64,000 nt of DNA from Neckera pumila (lineage: Eukaryota > Streptophyta > Bryopsida > Hypnales > Neckeraceae): assembly GCA_963969595.1 (NCBI GenBank), contig OZ018408.1, forward strand, positions 29,264,108-29,328,107, read 5' to 3'. Every line of letters starts with the position of its first letter. Within the stretch, counting starts at the first letter, position 1. Below the pieces are notes generated by a model, which was given only the letters and a program-made list of their open reading frames with translations, was not told the origin of the DNA and searched no databases. A program made the translations under genes and the position numbers. Positions 1 through 12,286 of this stretch are shown piece after piece.

Positions 1-30
1 CTTTGTTGTCCCAAGGGCAGACTACGTAGC

Positions 31-232
31 AAGAGGCAATTTTAAAGAGGGAACTCCTAAGTTTGTTAGAAAATGCCCACATGGAGGGTGGGGTGGGGTC
101 AAAGCTCCGCCGTGTTGGGGAGAGAGACACACAAGGAGAGGCAACTTTAAAGAGGGAAATCCTAGTTTGTTAGAAAATGCCCACACGGGGTGGGGTGGGG
201 TGGGGGGGTCAAAGCTCCGCCGCCCCAAGGAA
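31..232. repeat. two tandem copies of a ~106-bp GC-rich unit
   Basis: A unit starting AGAGGCAATTTTAAAGAGGG near 31 recurs near 137 in slightly changed form, with the shared core TTTGTTAGAAAATGCCCACA, a GGGGTGGGGT run and TCAAAGCTCCGCCG. Open frames here are only by-products of the duplicated G-rich tract. It may be the edge of a larger element cut by the window start. Confidence 0.75.
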
Positions 233-1672
233 GAAGATACACACCAGAAAATCCTCAACAAAAGCTCATAAATTCCCCGACTTAGGAGGAACAAGACTCA
301 GAGGTTAGTACGGAACCCGTGGATTAGTAAATAACAATTTGAAGCACTAAAAGCCCTCCAAGGCGGCAAAGCCAAGGCACAAAGGGGGGGTAGCTTTAAG
401 ATTAGTACAACTTTCAAGAACTCCCAAACCCAAGTTAGTACTTCAAGCAAACAACTCCCATTAACAAATTAGTGACCAATACGATAAAAAATAAAGTCAA
501 TTAACGCTCAAGACACCACAAGAGTTTATAAACATAAGAAAGAAGGACCCCCAAGACCTTCAAAAGCTGAATAAAAAAGAAAGCAACAACGGAGCACAAA
601 GTGCTTGAAAAACACTGTGGAAATGCTTTTGGCTAAAATGCCAAAAAATCCAACATAAATTGGATCCATGGATCCAAGACAAAAATGGGGGTGGTTTGAG
701 AGGAAAATGGCCCCCTTTTATAGGTTTCCCAAGGGGCTCACCTCCATCAAGTTACCTTGGTAACCTTATCGACTTAGATTTTCATCTTTATCTTTAAGAT
801 TTTCACAACACTTGGATTTTATGCTGATCCAACGTTGTATCTTTTGGATTTTGCCTCGGAACTTCAAATGGATTATGCCAATGGCTTCAAAAGGCCATTT
901 TTAGTCCAAGAGTCTCTTTACCTCCTATTTCAACGTCTAAAACCTTTCCTAGATTAGCGCTAACTGAGGCTAGTAAAAGGGTAAAAATCTAGATTTTGGA
1001 GTTGGCCTTTTCTGACTAAATTAACTATCTAGGGTTGTTAGGAATATCTAAGGGAGTAAAAAAAGACCCCTTGTTGACTTGATTTTGACTTCATACGCTC
1101 CAGGTCAACTTCACGCAAATCCCGCCACATGATTAATTTGGAGGGATGTCGCTGATTGGGCCACCTCCTACTATTGGAACTCCATGAAACTTGTTAGAGC
1201 GCGTTATTAACATAAAAGAGACTATTTTGATTTTTTGTGAGATTTTACCGCAACCTGGGGAATTTCCATGAATTTCCTATTGTCAGTTTAAGCGGTTGAT
1301 TGTCCGAATGGGATATTTCCCTAAGTCAAAAAATTCCAAAACTTCTCGGGAAACCTCTCATAGAGTTTCCCAAGAGATGTGCAAGTTCATAATTCTTCAC
1401 CCCGCACGTGCTGGTCTAGATGGAAATTCCATCTCTTTTAAAGTAATTGGCAATCAGGGAATCTTCTACATGCAAGGAAATCTTGGCGGGAATTAGGGAT
1501 CTATTAGAGGAAAAATCCTATTATTGACCAAATGCTACATGGGTATGTAACAACTCTAGTTTGATCTTTCACTCTTTTTTGATCTTTTGGTATCTTTTTA
1601 AAACTTAAATTGCACAATAACAAAAAAAAGAAAACTATAAGTCCCAAGTGACGAATTGGGAGCTCACAACTA
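233..1672. other. intergenic, no gene recognised
   Basis: Low-GC DNA with no convincing coding segment. The longest open frame (66 codons near 1296) resembles nothing I know and lacks splice context. I saw no long terminal repeat, primer-binding site or polyprotein fragment. Confidence 0.5.
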
Positions 1673-1900
1673 TTTGTTTTGTTTTATTTGTTATGATGAA
1701 ATCTTCTACACCGTGCAATCCCCGGTTGCGTGCTTAGCATTGTCGGAAAGCTCTTAGTAAGGAAGAGTGCATGGGCTTTGTTTCATGGCCTTTAAACTTA
1801 TAATGTGAAAGTCATTGAATTATGAAATTTTTCTGAAATTACAGAATTAGAAACTGATTATGTTTACTATCATTTTAGTTGTGGCAAGAGCACAGGGTAG
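1673..1900. repeat. SINE-like (TTTG)n repeat, degenerate copy 1
   Basis: Starts in a TTTG/TTTTG-rich tract, then carries the family core (accgtgc, a cggttgcgtgcttagcat-like block, cggaaagctct, gggtgca-like and ttggtttcgtggc-like blocks). It ends in a gtggcaa...gcacaggg block. The same order of blocks recurs at 8765-9145 and 32994-33306. This is the most diverged of the three copies. Read on the minus strand the element would end in a (CAAA)n tail. Confidence 0.6.
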
Positions 1901-3259
1901 AGGTAAACCAGCCCATTGAAGTCAAACTTTGAAGTCTACCCTCATGCCAGTGCTGAAAGTTTTCAATTTTTTTCCCACATGAAGACAAGTGTGAGAAATA
2001 GTGAGAGCAATTGAAGTTGTATTTTCCAAACAAAGTATGAACTTGCTATGGATTTTTGAAGTGATCTGTCCAAAAAAGTCAGTAGACTACTCCATAACCA
2101 ACAAAAAGTGTATCCAATATGTTCTTCTTAATCACCTAAAGTGGTCACAATAATTTCTAATGTAGAAGGCCATTCAAAGTCACTTCCTACAATGATTTAC
2201 ACTAAAAAAGCAAGTGTTCCTAATGAGGTCACTAATCACTTCATTGGTGTCAAATTAGACATTGATTGTGGCAAAAAAAAATATCATGGGGTCATTAGGT
2301 GTCCATTATGGGTCATCTGACCACAATGGGCTGGTCTACCTTAGTGTGGGTGATGACAATCCTTGGTCCTTCTTGATTACCAGTGGCGGTAGTTGAATGG
2401 TAGTTGAATGGAAGTGATCTGAAATAAGGACACAGGATATTTAGGATAAAAAAGAAAAGAAAGGGACGATCTAAAAGTATGAAACAACCCACCATAGAGC
2501 TGGTGTTGACAACAGTAAGATAGAAGCACCAATTGTGGACCACGCCCAATACCCAACCTCTATTTCCAACCTTAGGTTGGAATCAGGGTTGGAATGTTTT
2601 GTTTTGTCCTTTTCAAGGTTGGGGTTATTATGGTTATGACACATGTCCCAAAGTAGTGAGCATCCTTGATGATCGGAATTGGAATACTCTAGACATTATC
2701 TACTAGTGAAATGCACTTTTTAGCTCCCAAAATTCACTATAATTTTGATTTTGGGAATTAAATTCTGAAAATTTTGCCATCTCCATATTTCCTATCTTCC
2801 TACATGGGAAAAATTTCCACCACCTCATACTGCACACAATCTGCTCCAAAAGTCCTTAAATGGTAGACTAGTGGTGCTTCTACATTAGTCGTCAAAAATT
2901 GAGAGATGTCAAATGCCTATTGAGTCAATTTCTATGAGCATGATGTATTGGGCTATAATACAACTAGGGTCTCTGCACACCTGCTGAACGGTATTATTGA
3001 CTACCACTGCATTTAGAAAAAAACCTCGCTCCATTCACACAGCAGAGGCGTGACTTGAGTTTTTTTATTTTCCAAACCTGTTTAGGGATTTCAAAAGCGA
3101 TGTTAGAAACCTGTGGTTTCACATTATGCACTAGCCTCCCTGTGTGGTTAGAACTTAGGGTTTGGAGCTCCTTCGACTATATTGGTTGTGTGCTTGCTGG
3201 GCTTGGTTGGTCGGATTTGACAAAATCGATTGAGAATTGCTTGTATTGAGTGAAAAATC
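1901..3259. other. intergenic, one dispersed repeat
   Basis: Mostly featureless AT-rich DNA. The part around 2505-2680, which includes the small palindrome CCAACCTTAGGTTGG, is related in reverse complement to 10341-10530. It is therefore probably a dispersed repeat of about 180 bp. No coding segment is supported. Confidence 0.4.
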
Positions 3260-3660
3260 GAGTGAAGAGTGAGAGAAATTGAGATTACACTTCGGCAATT
3301 TGAGTGAGAGAAATCGAGATCACACTTCTGCCGAAACACACAAAACAGATGCGTCATTAGTTTTCAGATGCGTCTATCTGCCGAAACACACAAAACAGAT
3401 GCGTCATTAGTTTTCAGTTTTCAGTTTCAATTTGATTCATGCTTTTCTGACTGAAGAGCAGAACTTTCAGTGAGGAAGGCAAAACTTTCGGACCTTCAGG
3501 GAAGGGAAGTGCACCTGTAATCAACCCTAATTGAGTGTGAGCGTACTTATGGTCTCTGCGTAGTGCGTATTTAGGTTGCGATTGCTGTCATCTTGGATTA
3601 CTTAGGGTCTGCATACTTAGGTTGCGATTGCTTAGGTTGCGATTGCTGTCATCTTGGCGG
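3260..3660. repeat. cluster of short tandem duplications
   Basis: The block TCTGCCGAAACACACAAAAC plus the following ~20 bases occurs at about 3327-3367 and again at 3377-3417, a period of 50 bases. A GTGAGAGAAATYGAGAT block is doubled near 3268 and 3305. A TTAGGTTGCGATTGCT block occurs three times between 3571 and 3656. These are local duplications with no coding value. Confidence 0.7.
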
Positions 3661-3872
3661 GGCTTGAGTGTAATTGTTAGCTTGTATTGAGTGAAGAATT
3701 GAGTGAAGAGTGAGAGAAGATCAAGTGACAAATTGAGTGAAAATTAAAGCGGTTGAATCGAAATCGAAGTTCTTGTAATGTTCACAAAGCTTGGAGAGAC
3801 AATTGCTTTCATTACGGCACTGGTCCTACTCTTCCAAAATGTTTTGGTGGAGATGACCAGGGTGCAGGAGGC

Positions 3873-4652
3873 TCAAGAAGAACAAGAATCAGCCAGTGAA
3901 ACTCTTGCCACCAATAGCGTACTCCAGTTATCTTTGCATGCTGATGCGTCTCAATGGCACTCCACTAGTTCACCGCAAATCTCCATGACCCATGTTGAAA
4001 TTTGGGACCATTGTGTGTTTTCGCAGTGCATCAGGTTGGGCTCATGCTGATTTTCTAAATCATCAAAAAATTTCTCACGCTTTGCTTGGATGAGTGCAGA
4101 TATTTCAACTTGCGTCCAGTTTGACTCCCATTCTTTGCGATGACGCTTCGTAGGACGAGCAGGATTTTGTGGCTTTCTTGCAACTGTAGGACCAGATGAA
4201 GCTGCACAGGCATTCGGCGGAGCTTTTTCCTTCCCTCGTAATGCGGTAGATAACCAAGTACGTCGTCCAATCACGCTCCTCTCATCATTGGACAATCTAG
4301 TGTTGCTTGCAGGTGGATTCATATTCCATAATAAGCTACAATCATTCCTATAGTACCGCAAGCTCTCCCGTAGCACAAGCACTACTGAACCGCAAGCACT
4401 TTCTTGGGTTTATCTTTGTCAATATCCTAATCAACAGCTCTTTCTTTGTCTGACTAAATTCTTTCCGAACCAAGAACTAATTGACAATTGAGAAATCGAT
4501 TTAAACTAACAATTGAGAAATAGATTAGGATGCAATTTAATCATCTCAATTCAATTCTTACTTTCAGTGTCCTCTGAATTTGTAGAAGTTGCAGCTGCAG
4601 CCGCACAGTTGGTGGGCCTTGCTCCCGCCCTTGCTGTAGCTAAACTCGCCAT
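3873..4652 (-). pseudogene. trihelix (Myb/SANT-like) DNA-binding protein gene with an in-frame stop in the domain
   Basis: Two exons join in frame. Exon 1 runs 4652-4562 (alanine-rich start MASLATARAGARPTN, donor GTAAGA). Exon 2 starts at 4384 after an AG acceptor. Exon 2 has a basic stretch (KRHRKEWESNW) and then a trihelix-type segment: W-T-x-x-E-I-S-A-L-I-Q-A-K-R, followed by W-S-Q-I-S. A TGA at 3953-3951 falls inside the domain after VECH. The same frame continues beyond it with DASACKDNWSTLL, which is the expected third-helix segment (ACK-x-x-W is a family hallmark). The frame finally stops at 3875-3873, or an intron may begin at a GT just after WSTLL. This is best read as a once-functional gene or domain copy hit by a CGA-to-TGA change. 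Read-through, sequencing error or a real truncated protein remain possible. Upstream, 4677-4800 holds short repeats of CAAGAATCCGA and CAAAGGCGGGG. Confidence 0.55.
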
Positions 4653-5778
4653 GGAACACGTCTGAAGGATCAAAACAAGAACGTTGAATCCGAAACAAGA
4701 ATCCAAAACAAGAATCCGAGACAAGTTCAAGCCGTTAGAATCATGCAAGAAAGACAAAGGCGGGGATGCAAGAAAAACAAAGGCGGGGTACAAGGAAGCT
4801 AACACATGCACAATAAATAAAAAGGCGGGGGAACGACACCTTTAGTTAGCAACGCCACTTCTTCTTTCAAATCTAGGAAAAGGTTAGATTTTGCAGGTAA
4901 AATCTTCAAACAATCAAATCCCGCCATTTTTGGTGGCATTCCAAAATTATCATTCAAATTGCACGCAGAAAGTAGGTTCGGTAGTGTTAATTAACAGGTT
5001 CGGTAACCAGGTGAGAATGCACAAGTTATTTGAATGTGACTATATGGATTTAACATGGTTTCATGTGTCATGTGTTTAGGGACCCCTACTCCAATTTCTG
5101 CATGATGTATAGATGAGGATTTGGAAACGAATAGAAATCACTCAAAGCAGCATAGAGGAGGACCCACACTGAGCAACATATGAGGGATTAGCATGCCTAA
5201 GCATGCATGTCAAGGGCAAGAATTTTTGTGGAGAGGATGCAAATAGTTCCCCTATCATGTAAATCTTCCCTTGCCAAGCATTATAAACTGCATATACAGC
5301 CCCATTTTCACTCTTTACAAGTCACTTGAAGTAGCAAATCCTTCAATCTTTTGTTATAATCTTCTGATTTGCTTATTGGAATTTGCATAAATTTTACTTT
5401 CCAATTGACCAACAAGTGTCTTACTTCACAAAATAGTGAAATTAGGTTGTCCAACACTAATTTCTTGACAGTCCACACTATGAAAATATTCATTGCTTTT
5501 GTACAATGATCCATTCAATTTAGAGCCATGTGTATGGCATAGATTTGTGCACCAGTTCAATGCTTGGTTCAGAGAGTAGCATGCGCCTCCATGTAGAACA
5601 AGCATTGATCCATGAGGATTTATCTCAGGTAAGGCAACCTAATTGACAAGGCAACCTAATTCCACTATTTTGTGTAGATTAAAAGATCAGACTATGAATT
5701 CATATCTAATAATTTATAGCTGCCAAATCGGCTAACTCAATAGGTGACTTCGACAGCATGTTCTAATCCACTTGTGCA
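4653..5778. other. intergenic, no gene recognised
   Basis: Moderate to low GC, no splice-supported exon. Open frames of 62-68 codons are unlike any family I know. Confidence 0.45.
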
Positions 5779-6417
5779 TTAACCCCTAAATGCCTGAGGC
5801 ACCAAATTTTGGTGTCAGCAATATTTTGAAATTAAATAAGAGTAGCTATTCTTAATAGTTTGTATTTTTGATTAATTCTTTCTGAAGTTTAATTTTAGCA
5901 TCAAAAATCCAATTTTGAAGATGATTGATCATAATTTTTCTATTCAAGATTATATGCAAGGATGTTCCTTTCAATCTTGATTTTCCGTAGTGGCTCTTGG
6001 AAATGAGCCTCAAATACGCTAGATCTTGAAGAAAAAATCACATTATAAATCTATTTAAAAAATTTATAGACAAAATTTTGAGAAGCTATAAGTTGATTGG
6101 AGTTATGCATGTTAGGCCCTTTAACCTTATTTTTTTTGGTGACCAACTTTTTAGAATTGGCATGTATAAAGAGGATTGAAAGACTTCCAATCACTTTCGC
6201 AATTTTAACACACTCATGATCAAACATTATAATCTTTGAATCCATAAATGAAATTGTTGTATTTTCTTTTCCTATGCAATCTCTAACATATCTAGTTTGA
6301 ATTTGTACGGTTACAATTCAAAAACAATTGAGAGAATTTATCAAAATGTTGACTTTTTGTTGAATTTAGAGCAAATTCCTAGAAGCTCAAAAAAGGCCTT
6401 GGGCATTTAGGGGTTAA
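5779..6417 (+). mobile_element. TTAA-flanked non-autonomous element, subfamily A copy 1 (piggyBac-like ends)
   Basis: Begins TTAACCCCTAAATGCC and ends with the inverted sequence GGGCATTTAGGGGTTAA, 639 bp in all. The interior is AT-rich and non-coding. From about 5840 to 6240 it matches 9290-9720 in reverse complement, so these are two copies of one element in opposite orientation. TTAA next to a CCC terminus is the pattern known for the piggyBac superfamily. Assignment to that superfamily is an inference because no transposase is present. Confidence 0.6.
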
Positions 6418-7234
6418 AGCAATAAATACACTTACTTATAGGCAGTCAAATAAAAACACAACCAAAAGAATATCTAAGTTATCACCAATTCTCCCTCTGC
6501 TACTTATGTGAGAAGGCAACTTTATAATCATGTTTCAAAAATCTAAGATTTTAACTTTTTAAGAAAAAATTCCACTCACTAGAAAACCAAGGTCAATAAC
6601 TATAAAAAAAATTAGGCAACTGCTTTTAAATTATTATTCACCAAATTTCCACATAAGGCACGGGACGACAAGAGTAGCATAAAATCCAGAGCTCCGTCTT
6701 GTTTCCCAATGATGGCTATGGCCAAAATTTGAGAATGAGCTGCCGCACATCTTCGCAACAGGGCATAACACTTCAAAATTAGCATGAAGTTTGTTCATCA
6801 CGAGGAAGGCCATCCATGAGAAATCTTATCAGCTTGATGCTAGGACTTAGAGGTGCATATAGCAAACAAAAAGCTTCTATTAGAATCTATATTCCAAATA
6901 AAATCCTAAAGAGAAAGACCTGAATCGATGGATTCAAACAACCAGGACCTGTTTTCTTTTTGAGACAATGGATGCAAATACAGGACTGTATCTTTGGCCT
7001 GCAGTTGTAAAGATATATGTGCCAACAGACAATACCATGTATAAACTACAGCTCTCACAGAAGAGAAAGAGACCAGCTGGATTTTTTCCTACAATGACAT
7101 CACTTCACAAATCAATGAACTCCCTTCGCCAGATGACTTGCCATGCTGTGTACAAGAGTCGAGAATTTCAAAACAACGGTAAGCGACATTATTTCCACGG
7201 CATATCCTCTAGAGGACCAAAATGGAATCTCTAA
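6418..7234. other. intergenic / 3' flank of the Dabb gene
   Basis: The part beyond about 6900 is less AT-rich and probably includes the 3' untranslated region of the gene that ends at 7235. Plus-strand open frames of 65-88 codons here are antisense to it and have no family resemblance. Confidence 0.4.
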
Positions 7235-8426
7235 TCAAGAGGACTTTCTCTCAGAAGCCTTCAAGGTGACTGTGGGATTGAAGTCTACGACCACAATATT
7301 ATCCAAGTTCGCAAGGAACTCCTTCCCAAATGCGACGTGATCAGGGTGAGCAAGGTACTCATCACGTCCTTCCGAAGAATCAAATGTTGAAATAAAAACG
7401 TGAGTAAAGCCTTGATTCATATTCTCTACGCTCATGTCCGTGCCCCTGCAATGCATAAAGGCAAAGCTATGTTAAGAAGCTGTCCATGCCCCATGTAATG
7501 TACTAAGCTGGTGAGTACCGATGCTAGAGAGACACGACCAGAGGTTTGTTGTACACGTATAAAACAAGGGATTTTGATCATGATAATGATCAAAATGAAA
7601 ATAAGAAAGCAAAACTCGTCGTTGCATGTTCTAGCACAGAACTCTAACCCGGCCATTAACCGGAAAGTGCACCGACAAATCCTCCACCCCAAGCCTTCTT
7701 TGACATTCGATCAAGAAATCTAAACGAGGGCCGTACAAAACAACGTCAAAAGAGTCCTTCCATTTTCACATAGATCTCAATCGACCTCACCTGGACCAAT
7801 CCAGTCTACCATAGGGACACCCAATATCGCCACTCTAAAACACAATAATACAAATTAATTACGAGAACGTATACCACAGCAACGTCTAATTGAGTCTGAC
7901 TTCTAGAACAAAACTTTGACAGTGCATAACTTTTGCATACGGTATCCAAATAATGCATTCTTCGGTGCGTTAGAATCCTCTTTCATTTCACCAACAAAAA
8001 CATATAAAATTTGATCAAACTAAAACTAGAAACCACGCTCAGAAGTCATTCTCGGTATTCCTACCTTCACTATTAGAATCTCTCTTCCGTGTCAATTTCA
8101 CACCCGCTTACCAATCAAACTACAGCCAAATCGCTAATATACGTCCAACCACAGAGCTAATTGAGACTTTCTCCGTCCCACGTACAGCGAAACCCTCTGA
8201 CGAAATGTACGACAGAGAGTGAGTTCAATTCGATCGAAGCGAATAGAGACCATGTGAAATGCAGGGAGGACGGGTGAGGGAGAGCGCCAACCGACCATTC
8301 GAAGCCCTTCATGGCGGAGATAGAGTTGGGAAGCGCCGCATATTGGTGAATGAGCGTGGTTTGCTGGTCGGGGGTGATGGAGTTCTTGAACTTGACCAAG
8401 AGAACGTGCTTGACGGAGCCCGCCAT
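7235..8426 (-). CDS. stress-responsive A/B barrel (Dabb) domain protein
   Basis: Two exons: 8426-8296 and 7445-7235, giving 113 aa. The 849-bp intron has GT-AG ends and splits a TGG codon so that the product reads MKGFEW-GTDMSVENMNQG. The whole protein is one Dabb domain: MAGSVKHVLLVKFK opens the first beta strand, GFEWG and GFTHVFISTF follow, and DEYLAHPDHVAFGKEF carries the conserved Y-x-x-H-P-x-H helix. The usual family length is 100-115 aa, so the gene is complete. The family forms dimeric alpha/beta barrels. Plant members are small soluble stress-induced proteins whose exact reaction is mostly unknown. An upstream in-frame ATG at 8465 would add 13 residues, but MAGSVKH matches the normal start. 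No targeting peptide is seen. Confidence 0.9.
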
Positions 8427-8717
8427 GACGATCGACAGCAAAAGAGAATGCGGCAACGCAGGCAATGCGGGCGGCGTCCTCGTCCTCGTCCTCGCCCTGT
8501 TCTAGTCGCGAATGCGATTGAACAATTCGCAGTGGAATTGAAGGTCACTCGCTTGCTGGGATCGCAGCCGGAGGCTATGGGGTTGAGTGACGAGCTCTCT
8601 TCTGCTGGCGCGTGGTTCAGGAGCAACTAGGCGCGAAACGTCGTCCTAAGGGCCTCGACGATAAATTGAGACTTCCAATAATGTAGCCGTACCCAATCAG
8701 TTGTCCAATATGATATA

Positions 8718-9751
8718 TTATCCCCTAAATGCCCAAGGTCTGTTTCGAGCCTCTTAAGTTTGACTGTTTGTTTTGTTTGTTTTGTTACGTTGAGATCTCC
8801 CGGACCGTGCGTCCTTCGGTCGCGTGCTTGGTACCATCGGAAAGCTCTCGGTGAGGAGGGGTGCACAGGCTTGGTTTCGTGGTGTTTGGACCCACGTTGC
8901 GGAAGTTAATGAATTTTGAAGTATTTATGGAATCAAAAATTAGAAAATTAATTTTACTTTGATTTTGATTGCGTGCTTGGTACCGTCAGAAAGCTCTTGG
9001 TGAGGAAGGGTGCACGGGCTTGGTTTCGTGGCGTTTGGACCTACAGTGTGAAAGATATTAAATTCCAAAGTTTTTATATAACTTAGAAAATTAGAAAACT
9101 ATTTTGACTATGATTTTGGTTGTGGCAACGGCACAAGGCACACTAATTTGTTCTAAATTGAACAAAAAGCCAACATTTTGAGAAGATGAATCAATTTTTT
9201 TTTTAATCGTGTTCATACAAATTCAAACTAAACAAGTGAGAGATCACATATGGTAAGAAAACACATCAATATCATATAAAGATTGAAAGATTATAATGTT
9301 TGATCATCAAGGTGTTAAAATTATGAAAATCTTTGAATTCTCTCTTTGCATGTCAAATCTAAAAAATTCAAGACCAAAAAAATATGAGGTTGAAGGGCCT
9401 AACAAATATAACCCCGATCAATTTATAACTTCTCAAAATCTACTCTACAATTTTTTTCAAATGTATTTCTAGTGTGGTTTTTTCTCCAAGATCTAGTGCA
9501 TTTGAGGCTCATTTTCAAAAGCCCTCAACACTACAAAAAGTCAAGATTGCAATGGGTACCTTTGCACAAAATCTTGAATAGAAAAATCATAATCATTCAT
9601 TTTCAAAATCAAATTTTTGATGCTAAAACTAGACTTCAAAAAGAATCTTTCAAAAATACAAACTATCAAAAATAGCAATTTCGTAAGGTTTCATTTAACT
9701 ACAAAATTTCTTCAACACTACATTTGGGTGCCTTGGGCATTTAGAGGTTAT
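8718..9751 (-). mobile_element. TTAA-type element, subfamily A copy 2, interrupted by a SINE-like repeat
   Basis: The ends are TTATCCCCTAAATGCCC and GGGCATTTAGAGGTTATTA, slightly decayed forms of the TTAACCCCTAAA termini. The 9290-9720 interior is the reverse complement of the 5840-6240 interior of copy 1. The extra length compared with copy 1 (1034 against 639 bp) is largely accounted for by the inserted repeat at 8765-9145. Confidence 0.6.
8765..9145. repeat. SINE-like (TTTG)n repeat copy 2, with an internal duplication
   Basis: Starts TGTTTGTTTTGTTTGTTTTG and ends gtggcaacggcacaaggcaca. The central block (tgcgtgcttggtaccRtc, gaaagctc, ggtgag, gggtgcac, ttggtttcgtgg, tttggacc) occurs twice, near 8822-8930 and 8967-9080, so this copy holds an internal partial duplication. 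It lies just inside the TTAA-type element and so inserted later. Confidence 0.65.
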
Positions 9752-11360
9752 TATCAAACTTCTCACGCCGCTGACTGAGACATTAACTTCAGATTGAACT
9801 TTTAACTTATAAACACCCTTGCCACCATTTTCTGGTCAATCAATGAGAAAAAATCATTTTCTATAGAATAGAACAACAACTATTCATCCTCGGAATTTTG
9901 AATGGAAAGGGAATTTTGAATTTTGAATGGAATTTTGAAAGGAATTATGAATAGTAGTTTGACCTCCACTAAGTACTTTTGTTATTTTCAAAGTAGATGA
10001 GATTGTACAATGCCAAAATGGATGATTTTTACGGTCACCCACCCAACGTTCAAGGTTTAAAGGACGGGCTAATGACTGAAAATCATCTCTTTGGGAACTG
10101 TGGCATATGATAAAACCACCCATAACCGACCACTTAAACAATTTTGTGCATATTGTGGAGCAATATAAGGTAATGTTTATTTTTATGCCATATAAGAAGA
10201 TAGATATCACGGAGAGTGCAAATTTTTTGGCAATTTTTTGCCTTGAATTGAACTCGGAATTGAAATTACTATGAGTTTGGGAAGCCAAAAGTTGGTCTGG
10301 ACCCATACCTAATGTATACTCTTTCAATTTCAATCATTCAAGAACTACTTTCCCGCTCACTACTTGAAGACATGTGTTATGATCTTATTAGTCAAAACCT
10401 TGAAAAGGAGAAAAAAACACATTCCAAGCTTTGGTTGGAAATTTATTCCAACTTTGGTTGCAAATGATTGCACCCTACAAGTTGGGTGTAGGTCTTAGTT
10501 GGGAATGGGTGGTTTTACCATTAATCATGATCTGTGGTAAGCAATTACTGACGCTTTCGAATAGATAGTGTAAATCATTGGCTCCAAAAAATCCAACGTC
10601 ATTCATTGAAAGTCACTCTATTGTGCAAGACCTTCTTTTCTTACATAAAATTTTAAAGATGAAAATTTGTACTTTTGTCCTATATAGAAACTTTCTTTGT
10701 CATTCATTGGCCAAAAAACAACCTTCGAGTTGTTTAAGGGTTAATTCTTAATCCTTCACCCTTGATGGACACATCCCATGACCAAGGTAGTCCCTAAATG
10801 CTCTGAATGTTGGACCAATAGGTGCATTCTTTGTTTTTACAGTTGAAGTCCTCTATTGGACACTTTTGGTCCTCAACGTCCTTCAAGGATCACAAAGGGA
10901 GAACTCAACAAAACCAATTCCATACTTTTCTGTTGAGTACAACACATTTTCTGTCAAGAAAAATGCAGATTTGACAAGTAAAATGCAATTTTCTTTTAGT
11001 GTTTGCTTAAAAAAAACAAGAGCATTATTGGAGGTCAAACTATTGTTCAAAATCTTTGTTTTCTACACAAAATTTCAATGGTATACTAGCATTTTTGTCT
11101 TACACAAAAGGATTTTCTTTCATCCATTGGACAATAAACATCCACTTTGTCATTCAAGGATCAATCTTTGAAGGGCAAAGCCTTCCTAATCCAAGGTAGT
11201 CATCAAAACATTCCAATTATTGAACCAATAGAAGTATCTACAATAAAGTCAATTCATCAAACCTTTTACATCCTTAAAATTTGTGCATGGTTAACCTTTG
11301 AAGGACACTAGTCTATAATTAAATATTACAAGAAAAAAAGGGCCTAAGAGGGCCACAAAA
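9752..11360. repeat. dispersed repeats of the 'CCTCCAATGAGTA / CCACAGTGACC' family and a reverse repeat
   Basis: About 9950-10075 carries ttgacctcc-actaagtac followed by ggatgatttttacggtcaccca and aacgttcaaggttt. The same order of blocks is seen at 49322-49640 and 61130-61340. Segment 10341-10530 matches 2505-2680 in reverse complement. Between 10620 and 11240 a ~410-bp unit occurs twice in tandem. Matching blocks include attgtgcaagac/attgttcaaaat, cattcattggccaa/catccattggacaa and ccaaggtagtc. I see no coding region; the 149-codon minus-strand frame ending at 9884 lies across these repeats and resembles no protein. Confidence 0.5.
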
Positions 11361-11996
11361 CTAGACTAGCGGTGACATCATTTAATAAAACGTTTTTTCA
11401 AATTTTTCTAAATAAAATTCCCCCAAAATGTAATATTTTAATAATTGCAATCCTTGCTGATGAATTTCAACCAGCCAGGCATCAATTTTTGACTCTTTTT
11501 TTAATTAAGACATTATTGTTGGTTTAGATTTAGGGGCATTCTGTAGGTCTCATTCTTCTTGTAATGGTACTTGTGTAAAAATGATTTGATTTTTGAATCA
11601 GTATATGCGTTCTTCATTTCTGCAGTAAGCTTGAATGTCAATCATTGGCCATTTCAACCTCAACATCCTTCTACAATTATTGTGTTTGTCTCTTTTGAAT
11701 ACATTGTGACTTCTTACTCACTTGTGTGAAATGAATGATATTGCTTGTGAAATAACTGACAACCTCCTTCTATCACATATTTATATTTTTTGAGAAGTTC
11801 TTCTAATTGCAATTGATATAGGATATTGACATAGTACATGTATCCGTATGTCATCAATATTAGTATTTTGAATGCCCATTTCTATACATCATATCATATT
11901 AATATTCCATATATAATATCTATATACATTCCATATATAATACTCCGTATCAACATTAGGTAATTTTATTAGTATAAATATTGTAACCAAAGTTTT

Positions 11997-12286
11997 CATT
12001 AGAAGAGATTGAAGGGGGCTAGAGGGCCGTTTCAGGCCTGTTTCCCCGATGCTGTGTCCTTGGCAGATTGAGAACATCTGTTGTTAGATTTTTTTTTCTT
12101 TTGAATTTTTTTTTTTGAAAAATCTAAAATGAAAAAAAAAAGCAAAAAAAAAAGTCTTTTTTTTGGTGACAAGATAGTTGTTCTACCACGTCACACAGCA
12201 CTTGCGGACTGGTGCAAGATTGTTCTCCCGACCCCAACAGCCGAGGGAAGTCACAACCCTCCAAAGGAGCTGAAAAACATCTAATG
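11997..12286. mobile_element. CATTAGA-type MITE, copy A
   Basis: Terminal inverted sequence CATTAGAAGAGATTGAAG ... ACATCTAATG, 290 bp. The family block GGCCGTTTCAGGCCTGTTTC follows the left end. A T/A-rich centre and a 'ccacgtcacacagca' block follow. Eight copies of this layout occur in the window. Non-coding. Confidence 0.7.

Noticed and set aside
1..260. possible LTR edge of a retrotransposon
   Set aside because: There is a local tandem duplication only; no TG...CA ends, primer-binding site or second LTR copy can be seen in the window.
6968..7340. plus-strand open frames near the Dabb gene
   Set aside because: They are antisense to the 3' part of a well-supported gene and carry no recognisable domain.
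9884..10333. 149-codon minus-strand open frame
   Set aside because: It runs across dispersed repeat blocks, has repeat-derived asparagine/phenylalanine-rich composition and resembles no protein family.
10866..11171. 101-codon plus-strand open frame in a repeat
   Set aside because: It lies within a tandemly duplicated dispersed repeat; related copies elsewhere are not open.
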